Positions 41,699-53,503 of a stretch of DNA of 62,895 bases are shown here, piece after piece. The stretch's first letter is position 1. Every line of letters starts with the position of its first letter. The notes beneath the pieces are model-generated. The model saw nothing but the letters and a program-made list of their open reading frames with translations, made no database searches and was not told the DNA's origin. The stretch is from Bacteroides sp. (GTDB lineage Bacteria > Bacteroidota > Bacteroidia > Bacteroidales > Bacteroidaceae): NCBI GenBank assembly GCA_015060705.1, contig SUXY01000008.1, positions 1 through 62,895 on the forward strand, given 5' to 3'. Made by a program: the position numbers and the translations under genes.

Positions 41699-44600
41699 AT
41701 GAAGAAGGAACAGATAAAGAAGGTATTGCTCTTGGGGTCAGGAGCATTGAAGATAGGCGAGGCAGGGGAATTCGACTATTCGGGTTCGCAGGCACTGAAA
41801 GCCTTGAAGGAAGAAGGCATCCGTACGGTGCTCATCAATCCGAACATCGCCACCGTGCAGACTTCGGAAGGGGTGGCCGATGAAATCTACTTCTTGCCCG
41901 TCACTCCCTATTTCGTGGAGCGGGTCATCGAGAAGGAACGTCCTGACGGCATACTCCTGTCTTTCGGTGGACAGACGGCATTGAACTGTGGCGTATCGCT
42001 CCATCGGTCGGGAGTGTTCGAACGATACGGGGTGCAGGTATTGGGCACTCCCGTACAAGCCATTATGGACACGGAAGACCGCGAGCGGTTTGTCCGCCGG
42101 CTGGACGAAATCGGTGTCAAGACCATCCGCAGCGAAGCCGTGGAAACCTTGGAAGACGCCCGTCGTGCAGCTAAGGAATTGGGCTATCCCGTCATTATTC
42201 GTGCTGCATATGCCTTGGGCGGTCTCGGTTCCGGATGCTGTGACAATGAAAATGAATTGGATGCTTTGACTGAGAAAGCTTTTTCGTTCTCACCGCAGGT
42301 GTTGGTGGAGAAGAGCCTGAAAGGATGGAAGGAAATAGAGTACGAAGTGGTGCGCGACCGGTTTGACAATTGCATCACCGTGTGCAATATGGAGAACTTC
42401 GACCCGTTGGGCATCCATACCGGCGAGTCGATTGTCGTTGCCCCCTCGCAGACACTGACCAACAGCGAATACCATAAACTTCGCGAACTTGCCATCCGTA
42501 TCATCCGCCACATCGGTATCGTAGGCGAGTGTAATGTGCAGTATGCATTCGACCCTGAGAGCGAAGATTATCGGGTCATCGAAGTGAATGCCCGGTTGAG
42601 CCGTTCGTCGGCATTGGCCAGCAAGGCAACGGGGTATCCATTGGCTTTCGTTGCAGCTAAACTCGCGTTGGGTTACGGATTGTTCGACTTGAAGAATGCT
42701 GTCACCCAAACCACTCCGGCTTTCTTTGAACCGGCACTTGACTATGTAGTCTGCAAGATTCCCCGTTGGGACCTTGGTAAATTTCATGGAGTAGACCGGG
42801 TGCTGGGCAGTAGCATGAAGTCGGTTGGCGAAGTGATGGCCATTGGTCGCACGTTTGAGGAGGCTATTCAGAAAGGGCTCCGTATGATTGGACAAGGGAT
42901 GCATGGCTTTGTAGAAAATAAGGAACTGGTGATTGCTGATATGGACAAGGCACTTCGGGAACCGACCGACAAGCGCATCTTCATCATCAGCAAAGCTATG
43001 CATACCGGTTATACCGTGGACCAGCTCCATGAACTAACAAAGATAGACAAATGGTTCTTGCAGAAACTGCAAAACATCATGGATACGAGTTGGGAATTGC
43101 ACGGCTGTGATGGCTGCAGCCCTTCTTTCGCCGCTCTCCTCCGTAAAGCCAAGCGTCAGGGTTTCTCCGATTTCCAGATAGCCCGTGCCGTCGGGTGGGA
43201 AACGGAGACAGGAGGCGAAGCGGCTGCCTTGCGCATCCGTGAACAGCGTAAGCGGCTGGGCATCCTTCCTGTGGTGAAACAAATTGATACGTTGGCGGCC
43301 GAATATCCAGCACAGACCAACTATCTCTACCTCACTTATAACGGAACCGAAAACGATGTGGATTACCCGGACGACAAGCAATCGGTAGTGGTGTTGGGAA
43401 GCGGAGCCTATCGCATCGGTTCCAGCGTGGAGTTCGACTGGTGTGGTGTGCAGGCCCTGAACACCATTCGTCAGGCAGGTTGGCGCAGCGTGATGATTAA
43501 CTACAATCCCGAAACCGTCAGTACGGATTACGACATCTGCGACCGTCTTTATTTCGATGAACTGACCTTCGAACGTGTCCTCGACATTGTGGAGTTGGAG
43601 AACCCGCATGGGGTGATTGTGAGTACAGGCGGCCAGATTCCGAACAACTTGGCTCTCCGTCTCGATGCGCAGGGTGTCAGGATTTTGGGGACATCGGCCG
43701 CGAGCATCGACCGGGCAGAAGATCGTGACAAGTTCTCCGCCATGCTCGATGCCATCGGGGTCGATCAGCCGGAATGGCGTGCATTGACTTCGTTGGAAGA
43801 CATTCAGGAGTTCGTTCAGGAAGTGGGTTTCCCTGTATTGGTGCGCCCGTCGTATGTATTGAGCGGTGCAGCCATGCATGTATGTTCCAACGGCGAGGAA
43901 TTAGCACGCTTCTTAGCATTGGCTGCCGATGTGTCGAAACAGCATCCGGTGGTGGTGAGCCGTTTCATCGAACATGCCAAAGAAGTAGAAATGGATGCCG
44001 TAGCCAAGGAGGGTGAAATCATCGCATACGCCATCAGCGAACACATCGAATATGCCGGTGTACATAGCGGCGATGCCACCATTCAGTTCCCGCCACAGAA
44101 ACTTTATGTGGAAACCATGCGACGCGTCAAGCGCATCAGTCGCCGCATAGCCCGGGAGCTGAACATTTCCGGTCCGTTCAACATCCAGTTCCTTGCCCGC
44201 GACAATGACATCAAGGTAATAGAGTGTAATTTGCGTGCTTCGCGGTCTTTCCCGTTCGTGAGCAAGGTACTCAAGCTGAATCTGATCGAATTGGCAACCC
44301 GTGTCATGTTGGGCATGGAGGTCCGTAAGCCGGACAAGAGTCTCTTTGACTTGGATTATGTGGGTATCAAGGCCAGCCAGTTTTCTTTCAACCGTTTACA
44401 GCATGCCGACCCCGTGCTGGGAGTGGATATGGCATCGACTGGAGAGGTGGGCTGCTTGGGACAGGACACTTCTTGTGCCTTGCTGAAAGCGATGCTTTCG
44501 GTAGGCTATCGTATACCTCAGAAAGGAATCCTGCTTAGCACCGGAGACTCCAAACAGAAAGTGGATATGCTGGAAGCTGCCCGTATGCTGCAACAGCGAG

Positions 44601-44926
44601 GATTCACCTTGTATGCCACTGGTGGAACTTCCGCTTTCCTTGAAGAAAACGGAGTGAAAACCGTCCGTGTCTATTGGCCGAGCGAAGAAGGAACTCCACA
44701 AGCACTCGACTTGTTGCACCGGAAAGAGATAGACATGGTAGTGAATATTCCCAAGAATCTGTCTTCCCGTGAACTTAGCAATGGTTACAGGATTCGTCGT
44801 GCATCCATCGACTTGAACATTCCGCTGATTACCAATGCCCGTTTGGCTAGTGCTTTCATTGGAGCGTTCTGTTCGATGAAAGTGGAGGATTTGGCTATCC
44901 AATCCTGGAGTGAATATCAATCATAA
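41699..44926 (+). CDS. carB: carbamoyl-phosphate synthase large subunit
   Basis: This 1,075-residue protein has the two homologous ATP-grasp halves (about 1-400 and 555-930), an oligomerisation region between them, and a C-terminal MGS-like regulatory domain (about 935-1075) containing [16 protein letters not shown]. It makes carbamoyl phosphate from bicarbonate, ammonia and two ATP. Full length, no oddity seen. Confidence 0.97.
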   Translation: MKKEQIKKVLLLGSGALKIGEAGEFDYSGSQALKALKEEGIRTVLINPNIATVQTSEGVADEIYFLPVTPYFVERVIEKERPDGILLSFGGQTALNCGVSLHRSGVFERYGVQVLGTPVQAIMDTEDRERFVRRLDEIGVKTIRSEAVETLEDARRAAKELGYPVIIRAAYALGGLGSGCCDNENELDALTEKAFSFSPQVLVEKSLKGWKEIEYEVVRDRFDNCITVCNMENFDPLGIHTGESIVVAPSQTLTNSEYHKLRELAIRIIRHIGIVGECNVQYAFDPESEDYRVIEVNARLSRSSALASKATGYPLAFVAAKLALGYGLFDLKNAVTQTTPAFFEPALDYVVCKIPRWDLGKFHGVDRVLGSSMKSVGEVMAIGRTFEEAIQKGLRMIGQGMHGFVENKELVIADMDKALREPTDKRIFIISKAMHTGYTVDQLHELTKIDKWFLQKLQNIMDTSWELHGCDGCSPSFAALLRKAKRQGFSDFQIARAVGWETETGGEAAALRIREQRKRLGILPVVKQIDTLAAEYPAQTNYLYLTYNGTENDVDYPDDKQSVVVLGSGAYRIGSSVEFDWCGVQALNTIRQAGWRSVMINYNPETVSTDYDICDRLYFDELTFERVLDIVELENPHGVIVSTGGQIPNNLALRLDAQGVRILGTSAASIDRAEDRDKFSAMLDAIGVDQPEWRALTSLEDIQEFVQEVGFPVLVRPSYVLSGAAMHVCSNGEELARFLALAADVSKQHPVVVSRFIEHAKEVEMDAVAKEGEIIAYAISEHIEYAGVHSGDATIQFPPQKLYVETMRRVKRISRRIARELNISGPFNIQFLARDNDIKVIECNLRASRSFPFVSKVLKLNLIELATRVMLGMEVRKPDKSLFDLDYVGIKASQFSFNRLQHADPVLGVDMASTGEVGCLGQDTSCALLKAMLSVGYRIPQKGILLSTGDSKQKVDMLEAARMLQQRGFTLYATGGTSAFLEENGVKTVRVYWPSEEGTPQALDLLHRKEIDMVVNIPKNLSSRELSNGYRIRRASIDLNIPLITNARLASAFIGAFCSMKVEDLAIQSWSEYQS

Positions 44927-44937
44927 ATATTAGGTAT

Positions 44938-48098
<3,161 letters not shown>

Positions 48099-48108
48099 AA
48101 GAAAAAGA

Positions 48109-48336
48109 ATGAACATAGCTGTTTTACTTTCAGGAGGAGTCGATAGTTCGGTTGCTGTGCATTTGCTTAATGAACAGGGCTATCGTCCGTCCTTGTTTTA
48201 TATTCGGATAAGCAGTGACGGAACTTGGCATGTTGAGGCTGATACTCCCATTCAAGGCATAGCTCCCGGTCAATTCGGTGCAATATACGATAGGGAACAT
48301 CGTTTGTGTTTGGGAAGTGGGGAGATTAGGTGTTGA
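48109..48336 (+). pseudogene. mnmA: mnmA remnant with the middle deleted
   Basis: The 75-residue frame joins two distant parts of the tRNA 2-thiouridylase MnmA. Residues 1-34 are its N-terminus with the PP-loop [15 protein letters not shown] and LFYIRI. Residues 35-75 match its C-terminal barrel, [16 protein letters not shown], then LCLGSGEI. MnmA usually has about 350-380 residues, so roughly 280 are missing in frame, including the catalytic cysteines. It starts 10 bases after pyrG. A functional mnmA should be elsewhere. Confidence 0.8.
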
Positions 48337-48431
48337 TAAACCTATATTTTTGTCAAAGTATAATGATATAAGGATACAGGTATTTGTCATCTTTGTTCCA
48401 TATTTTTTGGATTATATTTGAATTTTTGACG

Positions 48432-48439
48432 TATCTTTG
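48432..48439 (+). promoter_or_regulatory. -7 promoter box of the Crp-like gene
   Basis: TATCTTTG, 34 bases before the regulator start. Confidence 0.55.
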
Positions 48440-48473
48440 CCCAAAAGAAAACATATAAAACACGTATAAATCT

Positions 48474-49064
48474 ATGAGTCGTCAATTTGAAATAGCTAAA
48501 CAGATTATTGAGGAGACTTGTCCTCATCGAAAGTTGAAATTAGAAAGCATACGTTTGTTTGCCAGTGTCATTCAATGTAAAAAATACCACAAAGGGGATA
48601 TTGTTTTGGACGAAGGTAAAGTGTGCAACCACTTGTTATATATTGAAAAGGGATTGCTAAGGCAGTACTATGTCAAACATGGGAAAGATATGACGGAGCA
48701 TCTTTCATGCGAGGGAAGTGGTGTTGTATGGTGTATTGAAAGTTATTTTCGTCGGACACCAACACATTTGTTGATGGAAGCCTTGGAACCGAGCATTGTA
48801 TGGGAAATTCCACGTGACATCATGGAAGAAATGTCGGATACGAATTGTGATATGTCCTATTTGTATCGACGTTTTTTTGAGGACTCTTTGATACTTTCAC
48901 AGGTGAAAGCAGATATGCTTCGTTTTGAATCGGCAAAGGACAGATACTCAAGACTGATACAACTTTTCCCGGAAATCGTAAAAAGAGCACCTCTTACATA
49001 TATTGCTTCTTATCTTCAGATGTCTTTGGAAACATTGAGTCGTGTCCGCTCTTCCATGATATAA
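48474..49064 (+). CDS. Crp/Fnr-family regulator
   Basis: This 196-residue protein has an N-terminal cyclic-nucleotide-binding fold (about 25-115, KGDIVLDEGKVCNHLLYIEKGLLR) and a C-terminal helix-turn-helix (about 165-190, TYIASYLQMSLETLSRVR). It lacks the RxS phosphate-binding cassette expected of cAMP sensors, so its ligand is unclear. Many Bacteroidetes proteins of this form are of unknown target. It is followed by a terminator. Confidence 0.85.
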   Translation: MSRQFEIAKQIIEETCPHRKLKLESIRLFASVIQCKKYHKGDIVLDEGKVCNHLLYIEKGLLRQYYVKHGKDMTEHLSCEGSGVVWCIESYFRRTPTHLLMEALEPSIVWEIPRDIMEEMSDTNCDMSYLYRRFFEDSLILSQVKADMLRFESAKDRYSRLIQLFPEIVKRAPLTYIASYLQMSLETLSRVRSSMI

Positions 49065-49068
49065 AATG

Positions 49069-49098
49069 ACGAGGAGGGTATATTCATACTCTCCTCGT
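49069..49098 (+). terminator. rho-independent terminator of the Crp-like gene
   Basis: A 13-bp stem with one wobble pair surrounds a 4-base loop and starts four bases after the stop. The following T-run is short. Confidence 0.7.
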
Positions 49099-49169
49099 TT
49101 CATAAAACAGAGTTAACTAAAAATGTCCTTCTTTAAATGGACTTAAAGTGTTTATGTGATTCTTTGTCT

Positions 49170-49571
49170 TTAGTATTTTATAATTTTATTCTGTGCTAAA
49201 AAATCAGAAGTACTTTTTATATAAGGGTTTAAACCTTTGTTACGTAATTGGCTGTTTAATATGCGTAAATACTTTTTATATTGGTCTTGACTTAATGTAC
49301 TTCTCATCAGTTTCAAATTGCCATATACAGCTTCATTCAAATATTTGATTTGTCGTTTCCCCATCGAGTACTTGGCACTTTTCATCTTGTCGGAAAAGAA
49401 ATCAATGGCATCGGATACATGTTCGTATTGAATGGAATTCAAGTCTAAATATCGAGCCAAATCAGAAAGATGCATTTCCATATTCCAATCAGTGATTTCT
49501 AACTTTTCCTGTGAAAAACATACGGTCGACAAACATAAAACCGTAATAACGGATAAAAATAGTCTTTTCAT
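49170..49571 (-). CDS. small secreted protein of unknown function
   Basis: This 133-residue protein has a signal peptide (about 1-20, ending VCFSQ). The mature part is mostly helical and charged. No family was recognised. A 40-codon ORF lies just upstream on the same strand, and their promoter box is at 49837-49844. Neighbouring genes give no clue. Confidence 0.65.
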   Translation of the reverse strand: MKRLFLSVITVLCLSTVCFSQEKLEITDWNMEMHLSDLARYLDLNSIQYEHVSDAIDFFSDKMKSAKYSMGKRQIKYLNEAVYGNLKLMRSTLSQDQYKKYLRILNSQLRNKGLNPYIKSTSDFLAQNKIIKY

Positions 49572-49602
49572 AATCTATCAATGTTAATGTTGTTTCTTTT
49601 GT

Positions 49603-49725
49603 TTAATGCATGATGGGATTCATTCCGGTTGGACACCAAAAGTTTATTTTTCTGTAATTTTTAGTATTTACGTCCACGGAATGGTCTGCAAATACAGACT
49701 TGATAAAATCTACAATCTTTTTCAT
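49603..49725 (-). CDS. possible 40-residue peptide
   Basis: A short ORF (MKKIVDFIKSVFADHS...) precedes the secreted protein by 31 bases, with GAAGG just before the ATG and a -7 box about 110 bases upstream. It could be a genuine small gene or part of an untranslated leader. No similarity recognised. Confidence 0.3.
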   Translation of the reverse strand: MKKIVDFIKSVFADHSVDVNTKNYRKINFWCPTGMNPIMH

Positions 49726-49836
49726 CCTTCAAATTTTTAAATCCTTTCTGTTGGAAGGTTGGGTTAATAACTTCTACCTATTGAAAATGTTGTTTCATCG
49801 TTCTTGCTTACTTTTAGTTTCTCTAGTTTTACGCAG

Positions 49837-49844
49837 CAAATATA
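49837..49844 (-). promoter_or_regulatory. -7 promoter box for the small peptide and secreted protein
   Basis: TATATTTG on the minus strand. Confidence 0.45.
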
Positions 49845-50038
49845 TGGCAAAACGAAATTGATTGGAGTAAAATAATGGCAAAAAATGAAAAATAAGCCCA
49901 TTTATTTGATAAATGTCAAATATTTCTTGTGGGGAAGCTGCTAAATGTTAAACCGTATGCCCGATTGGAGAACGGTATATTCTTAATAATGGGGCGTATC
50001 AGAAGGATATTTAAATGTATTACAACTTATACTAGAAG

Positions 50039-50139
50039 AATCCGAACCATGCTGCCACCTGTGCAACAAACATTCAACTCACTATCATTCAAGAAGAAGC
50101 TGTTGCACCGATGGTGCAACAGCCTTGATTTCGTGCAAC
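50039..50139. repeat. left 101-bp inverted repeat flanking virE
   Basis: This arm matches the reverse complement of 51753-51853 at 93 of 101 positions with no gaps. It ends one base from the virE stop. Each arm contains GTGCAAC or its complement four times, two of them forming a hairpin (10-bp stem, 3-base loop here). Confidence 0.93.
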
Positions 50140-50140
50140 G

Positions 50141-51388
50141 TTATAAAGGTACTACCCTGTAATAACTTCCGGTTCGTGTTCGTACACGTTCTATTCCCAT
50201 GGCCAACAACATTCGCCCCATGTTACTGATACTTCTTCCACGGAAAGCACTCGGAAAACGTTTCTGTAGTTTGCAGAATATTTCGGTAGAAGATATTTGG
50301 ATTCCTTCTTCTCCCTCCATGGGTAAGCGGAAACAACGGAAGAAGACATCCTGCTCCGGTGAAAACTTATAGAACATACGGTTATGCTCCTGAATTTTCC
50401 TTTCCTCTTCCGATGTGAACCAATAACGCTCGCCATTCAGCAACTCTGTTTTCAGTTGGGCATACAATTGGGCATAATCCGGCAAGGTACAATCGATTTT
50501 CCCTTTCACTTCCACACAGAGAAAACGACGGCTTCCGGTGGTGTCAGTCAGTAATTCCTTCTGATTGCTGGTGCCAATGAAGGACGCAATTCGGGGTAAT
50601 TGACTATAATACGCTCGATGCGATTTGCGGAAAGTGAGCTTCTTCAATTGCATCAGATTCTTCAAGGTAGCCATCGTTCGGATGCCATAACGGTCGAACT
50701 CATCCATATTAATCAAGCCGAAGAGTGAAAGTTTCTGTTCGCATCCGCTTACACTGGTGATGTCAAACTTGTCGATATAGAAGCGTTGCAATTCAGTCGG
50801 CAATAAGATTGAGCAAAACGTAGATTTACAACGCCCTTGCTCGGTACTGACGAGTAGAGGAGCTACAGCATTCGCACACTGGACATCCATCGCCATCCAT
50901 TGGGCAGTCATCCCAAGCATCCATCGATGAAAACCCTCTATCCACAAGGGAGCGTCCGATACACGGGAGGCCAATTCCGATACGCGGTCGATACCATCCC
51001 AATCCGGGAGGTTATCCATATAATCAAGGAACGGATGATAATCGGCAATCTCTTGGGAGAGAAGCAGTCGACTTACATCCTTGTCCCAACAATTGATGCC
51101 ATTTTTTCGTGCCACCAGACAAAGCGTGTTCAGTACACGTTGGTCCACCAACTCATAGATAGAAGTTCCTTTCGGTGCATATTCCGTCTGTTCCGTCAGC
51201 ACATTGAACCGGAAATCGAAACGGTCAAACAGACATGCTTCCAGATTGTCCAACAAAGACGAATTCTTGAACGTCGTTTCGGTCTTTTCCTTTGTTTTCG
51301 CCGATACATCCATCGTCTCATTCAAAGAGGTTTCTACACCCTTCTTTCCGAACCATTTCTTCCAGATTTCTTTCATTTTTTCGAACAT
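50141..51388 (-). CDS. VirE-family (DUF3874) helicase/primase-like protein
   Basis: This 415-residue protein belongs to the virulence-associated E group, P-loop ATPases akin to phage and satellite helicases. The nucleotide site is unusual: VSTEQGRCKST (about 180-190) has Cys where a second glycine is expected, while the Walker B-like LINMDEFDR is clear (about 225-233). A C-terminal DUF3874-type region follows. No primase domain is present, so it may be an N-terminally short form. It lies between 101-bp inverted repeats with iteron-like repeats upstream, which suggests a replication-linked mobile cassette. Biochemical role unknown. Confidence 0.85.
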   Translation of the reverse strand: MFEKMKEIWKKWFGKKGVETSLNETMDVSAKTKEKTETTFKNSSLLDNLEACLFDRFDFRFNVLTEQTEYAPKGTSIYELVDQRVLNTLCLVARKNGINCWDKDVSRLLLSQEIADYHPFLDYMDNLPDWDGIDRVSELASRVSDAPLWIEGFHRWMLGMTAQWMAMDVQCANAVAPLLVSTEQGRCKSTFCSILLPTELQRFYIDKFDITSVSGCEQKLSLFGLINMDEFDRYGIRTMATLKNLMQLKKLTFRKSHRAYYSQLPRIASFIGTSNQKELLTDTTGSRRFLCVEVKGKIDCTLPDYAQLYAQLKTELLNGERYWFTSEEERKIQEHNRMFYKFSPEQDVFFRCFRLPMEGEEGIQISSTEIFCKLQKRFPSAFRGRSISNMGRMLLAMGIERVRTRTGSYYRVVPL

Positions 51389-51419
51389 ATATTATTTGTT
51401 TTTTAGGTTTCTGATAGTG

Positions 51420-51427
51420 CAAATATA
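51420..51427 (-). promoter_or_regulatory. -7 promoter box of virE
   Basis: TATATTTG on the minus strand, 32 bases before virE, with a TTG about 20 bases further upstream as a possible -33 element. Confidence 0.5.
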
Positions 51428-51554
51428 ATACCTCAAAATCCTGATGTCAAGTGTTTTATGCAGAAAAATGAACTAATGAAAAAGACCCCATTTTTGGGTG
51501 CATGCTCCTATATACATTCCATTTCAGATAAGCATCTGTAGACCATCTCACTCC

Positions 51555-51642
51555 AATGATAAACATGTATAACTCTAGTGAGACGGTCGTATAATTTCAG
51601 TGATACAATCGTATTAATAGAGTGATACAATATATATACTTA
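51555..51642. repeat. four 22-bp iteron-like direct repeats
   Basis: Units begin at 51555, 51577, 51599 and 51621, exactly 22 bases apart. The core AGTGATACAATCGTATTAAT is shared, best between units 2, 3 and 4; unit 1 is weaker (about 13 of 22). A two-turn period upstream of a helicase gene resembles plasmid-origin iterons or multiple repressor sites. Confidence 0.75.
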
Positions 51643-51752
51643 ATATCTTTAGGTGATGATGACTGTATTTGTGAGGGAAGAAGATAGTAAACGAAGAATA
51701 GTTTTACGAAACGGTGTTTCGCTTAGGTATCAGAAAATGGGAAAGACACACG

Positions 51753-51853
51753 GTTGCACGAAATCAAAGCTGTTGCACCATCGGTGCAACGGTTTCTTTC
51801 TGAATGATAGTGAGTTGAGTGTTTGTTGCACGGGTGGCAGCATGGTTCAGATT
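51753..51853. repeat. right 101-bp inverted repeat flanking virE
   Basis: Reverse-complement partner of 50039-50139 (93/101). It lies 364 bases beyond the virE start and outside the 22-bp repeats, so the repeats and gene are both enclosed. Confidence 0.93.
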
Positions 51854-51892
51854 AATAGTGTTGTTGAAATATGGAGTCACTTTCGGCGTGGT

Positions 51893-51938
51893 ATAGTTTA
51901 CCAAATCATGTATTTTATTGGTACATTTGGTAAACTAT
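51893..51938. repeat. perfect 14-bp inverted repeat
   Basis: Arms 51893-51906 and 51925-51938 (ATAGTTTACCAAAT and its complement) surround 18 bases. No T-run follows on either strand, so it is not a usual terminator. Confidence 0.85.
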
Positions 51939-51964
51939 CGACATGTTTGTGAAATAAAGTACAG

Positions 51965-52003
51965 TCAAGGTGAATGCGAAATCATAGAAGTCTAGCACCT
52001 TGA
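51965..52003. repeat. 8-bp inverted repeat
   Basis: TCAAGGTG at 51965-51972 and its complement at 51996-52003 form the second of three stem-loops between the virE cassette and trpB. Confidence 0.6.
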
Positions 52004-52011
52004 TTATAGAA

Positions 52012-52052
52012 TATGATGCAAAGACGACAAAATACTGTGTCTTTGCATCATA
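52012..52052 (-). terminator. 14-bp stem-loop after trpB
   Basis: Perfect arms 52012-52025 and 52039-52052 lie 13 bases past the trpB stop. The position suits a terminator, but no real T-run follows on the minus strand. Confidence 0.5.
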
Positions 52053-52065
52053 ATATCTTTTCTCT

Positions 52066-53247
52066 TCACCTTCCGTATGTAAGGTATGTTTCGATGTCTT
52101 TGTCTCCTCTACCTGATACGGTCAAGACTACTATATCAGTAGGATGGAAGTCCGTCTTTTCCAATGCTCCTAAAGCATGCGAACTTTCAAGGGCAGGAAT
52201 GATACCTTCCAATCGAGTCAACAATCGGGCGGCTCGGATGGCTTCATCGTCATTGATGGCAACGACATTGCTACGCTTTTGTTGGATGAGATGAGCATAT
52301 AGAGGCCCTACACCTGGATAGTCCAATCCCGGTGAGATGGAATAGGCTTCTTCCGGTTCACCCTTTTCGTTTTGGATGATTAATGTTTTTGCACCATGTA
52401 GGATGCCGGTCTTTCCTAGTAGCATGGTAGCTGCCGTTTGGTTGGTTTCGAGTCCTTTACCTCCGCCTTCAGCCAACACAATCTTTACGCGTTCATCATC
52501 CAAGTAATGATAGATGGTACCGGCAGCATTGCTTCCTCCACCCACACAAGCTATCAAGTAATCGGGATATTCCCTTCCTTCGTGTTCCATAAGCTGTTTA
52601 CGGATTTCTTCGCTAATGACGGACTGGAGTCGGGCTACCATATCCGGATAAGGATGAGGCCCCACCGCCGAACCAATCAGATAGTAAGCCTCTTCGGCAT
52701 GAGAACACCAGTATTGCAAGGCTTCGTTTACGGCATCGTTCAACGTCATGGTGCCTGATGTGGCAGGAACGACTTCAGCTCCCAGCATCTTCATCTTTTC
52801 CACATTCACCCGTTGACGTTCCATGTCCGTTTTTCCCATGAAGATGGTACATTTCATATCCATCAGGGCACAGACGGTAGCTGTAGCCACTCCGTGCTGA
52901 CCGGCTCCTGTCTCAGCAATGATGTGTTTCTTTCCCATCCGTTTGGCCAGCAAGGCTTGTCCGATGGCATTGTTGATTTTGTGTGCTCCGGTATGATTCA
53001 AGTCTTCACGTTTCAGATAAATCTTGCAACCATACTTTTCACTCAATCGGTGAGCCAGATAGAGAGGTGAAGGACGACCTACGTAGTCTCGGAGCAACTG
53101 ATGAAACTTACGTTGGAAGCTTTCGTCTTCCAGCACTTGCAGATAAGTGTTCCGCAGTTCGTCGATACGCGGTTTCAATACTTCGGGGATGTAAGCACCG
53201 CCAAATTCTCCGTAATAACCTTCCTGGTTTACTTGATACTTTTTCAT
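52066..53247 (-). CDS. trpB: tryptophan synthase beta chain
   Basis: TrpB condenses indole and serine to tryptophan. The 393-residue PLP protein has the lysine motif HTGAHKINNA and the glycine-rich GGGSNAAGT. It is complete and is preceded by a full trp leader. In Bacteroides the trp operon usually continues from trpB into trpE and the other genes. Here no trp gene follows; instead come stem-loops and the inverted-repeat virE cassette. Without TrpA, TrpB could still use free indole. Confidence 0.96.
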   Translation of the reverse strand: MKKYQVNQEGYYGEFGGAYIPEVLKPRIDELRNTYLQVLEDESFQRKFHQLLRDYVGRPSPLYLAHRLSEKYGCKIYLKREDLNHTGAHKINNAIGQALLAKRMGKKHIIAETGAGQHGVATATVCALMDMKCTIFMGKTDMERQRVNVEKMKMLGAEVVPATSGTMTLNDAVNEALQYWCSHAEEAYYLIGSAVGPHPYPDMVARLQSVISEEIRKQLMEHEGREYPDYLIACVGGGSNAAGTIYHYLDDERVKIVLAEGGGKGLETNQTAATMLLGKTGILHGAKTLIIQNEKGEPEEAYSISPGLDYPGVGPLYAHLIQQKRSNVVAINDDEAIRAARLLTRLEGIIPALESSHALGALEKTDFHPTDIVVLTVSGRGDKDIETYLTYGR

Positions 53248-53289
53248 GATTGATAATAATTAAAGGGTTAATAAATGGGTAAAACAAAA

Positions 53290-53317
53290 AAGGCCCGTCG
53301 TAAGTACGACAGGCCTT
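53290..53317 (-). terminator. trp attenuator terminator
   Basis: A 13-bp stem with one wobble pair is followed by a T-run on the minus strand, 43 bases before the trpB ATG and 36 bases after the leader-peptide stop. Leader bases 53386-53393 are complementary to 53297-53304 of the stem, which would allow an alternative antiterminating structure. Confidence 0.85.
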
Positions 53318-53352
53318 CTTGCATTTCCTTTCTATATAATATTAAAGGTATA

Positions 53353-53445
53353 TCATGGGTGGATGAATACACACGGCTTGCTTCCCTTACGACTGTTGGA
53401 GTAGTAAGAGCGCCACCAATTTGTATTTACCATCATTGCTTTCAT
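53353..53445 (-). CDS. trpL: trp leader peptide
   Basis: This 30-residue ORF starts MKAMMVNTNWWRSYY; tandem Trp codons at residues 10-11 (53413-53418) and tandem Tyr at 14-15. It starts about 20 bases after the expected transcription start and ends just before the attenuator hairpin. The Trp codons would let ribosome stalling control trpB transcription. Confidence 0.8.
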   Translation of the reverse strand: MKAMMVNTNWWRSYYSNSRKGSKPCVFIHP

Positions 53446-53468
53446 TGACTTTTTTCTTGTTTCAACGG

Positions 53469-53499
53469 CAAATATATCTATTTTGTTTCAACGAACAAA
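53469..53499 (-). promoter_or_regulatory. trp promoter
   Basis: The -7 box TATATTTG at 53469-53476 and -33 TTTG at 53496-53499, 19 bases apart, match the Bacteroidetes promoter consensus. Confidence 0.75.
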
Positions 53500-53503
53500 G
53501 GAA

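Noticed and set aside
51653-51952. 99-residue ORF across the right inverted repeat
   Set aside because: It runs through the repeat and its hairpins, has no promoter or recognisable domain, and its mirror ORF in the left arm (49929-50162) is different. Both are most likely chance frames.
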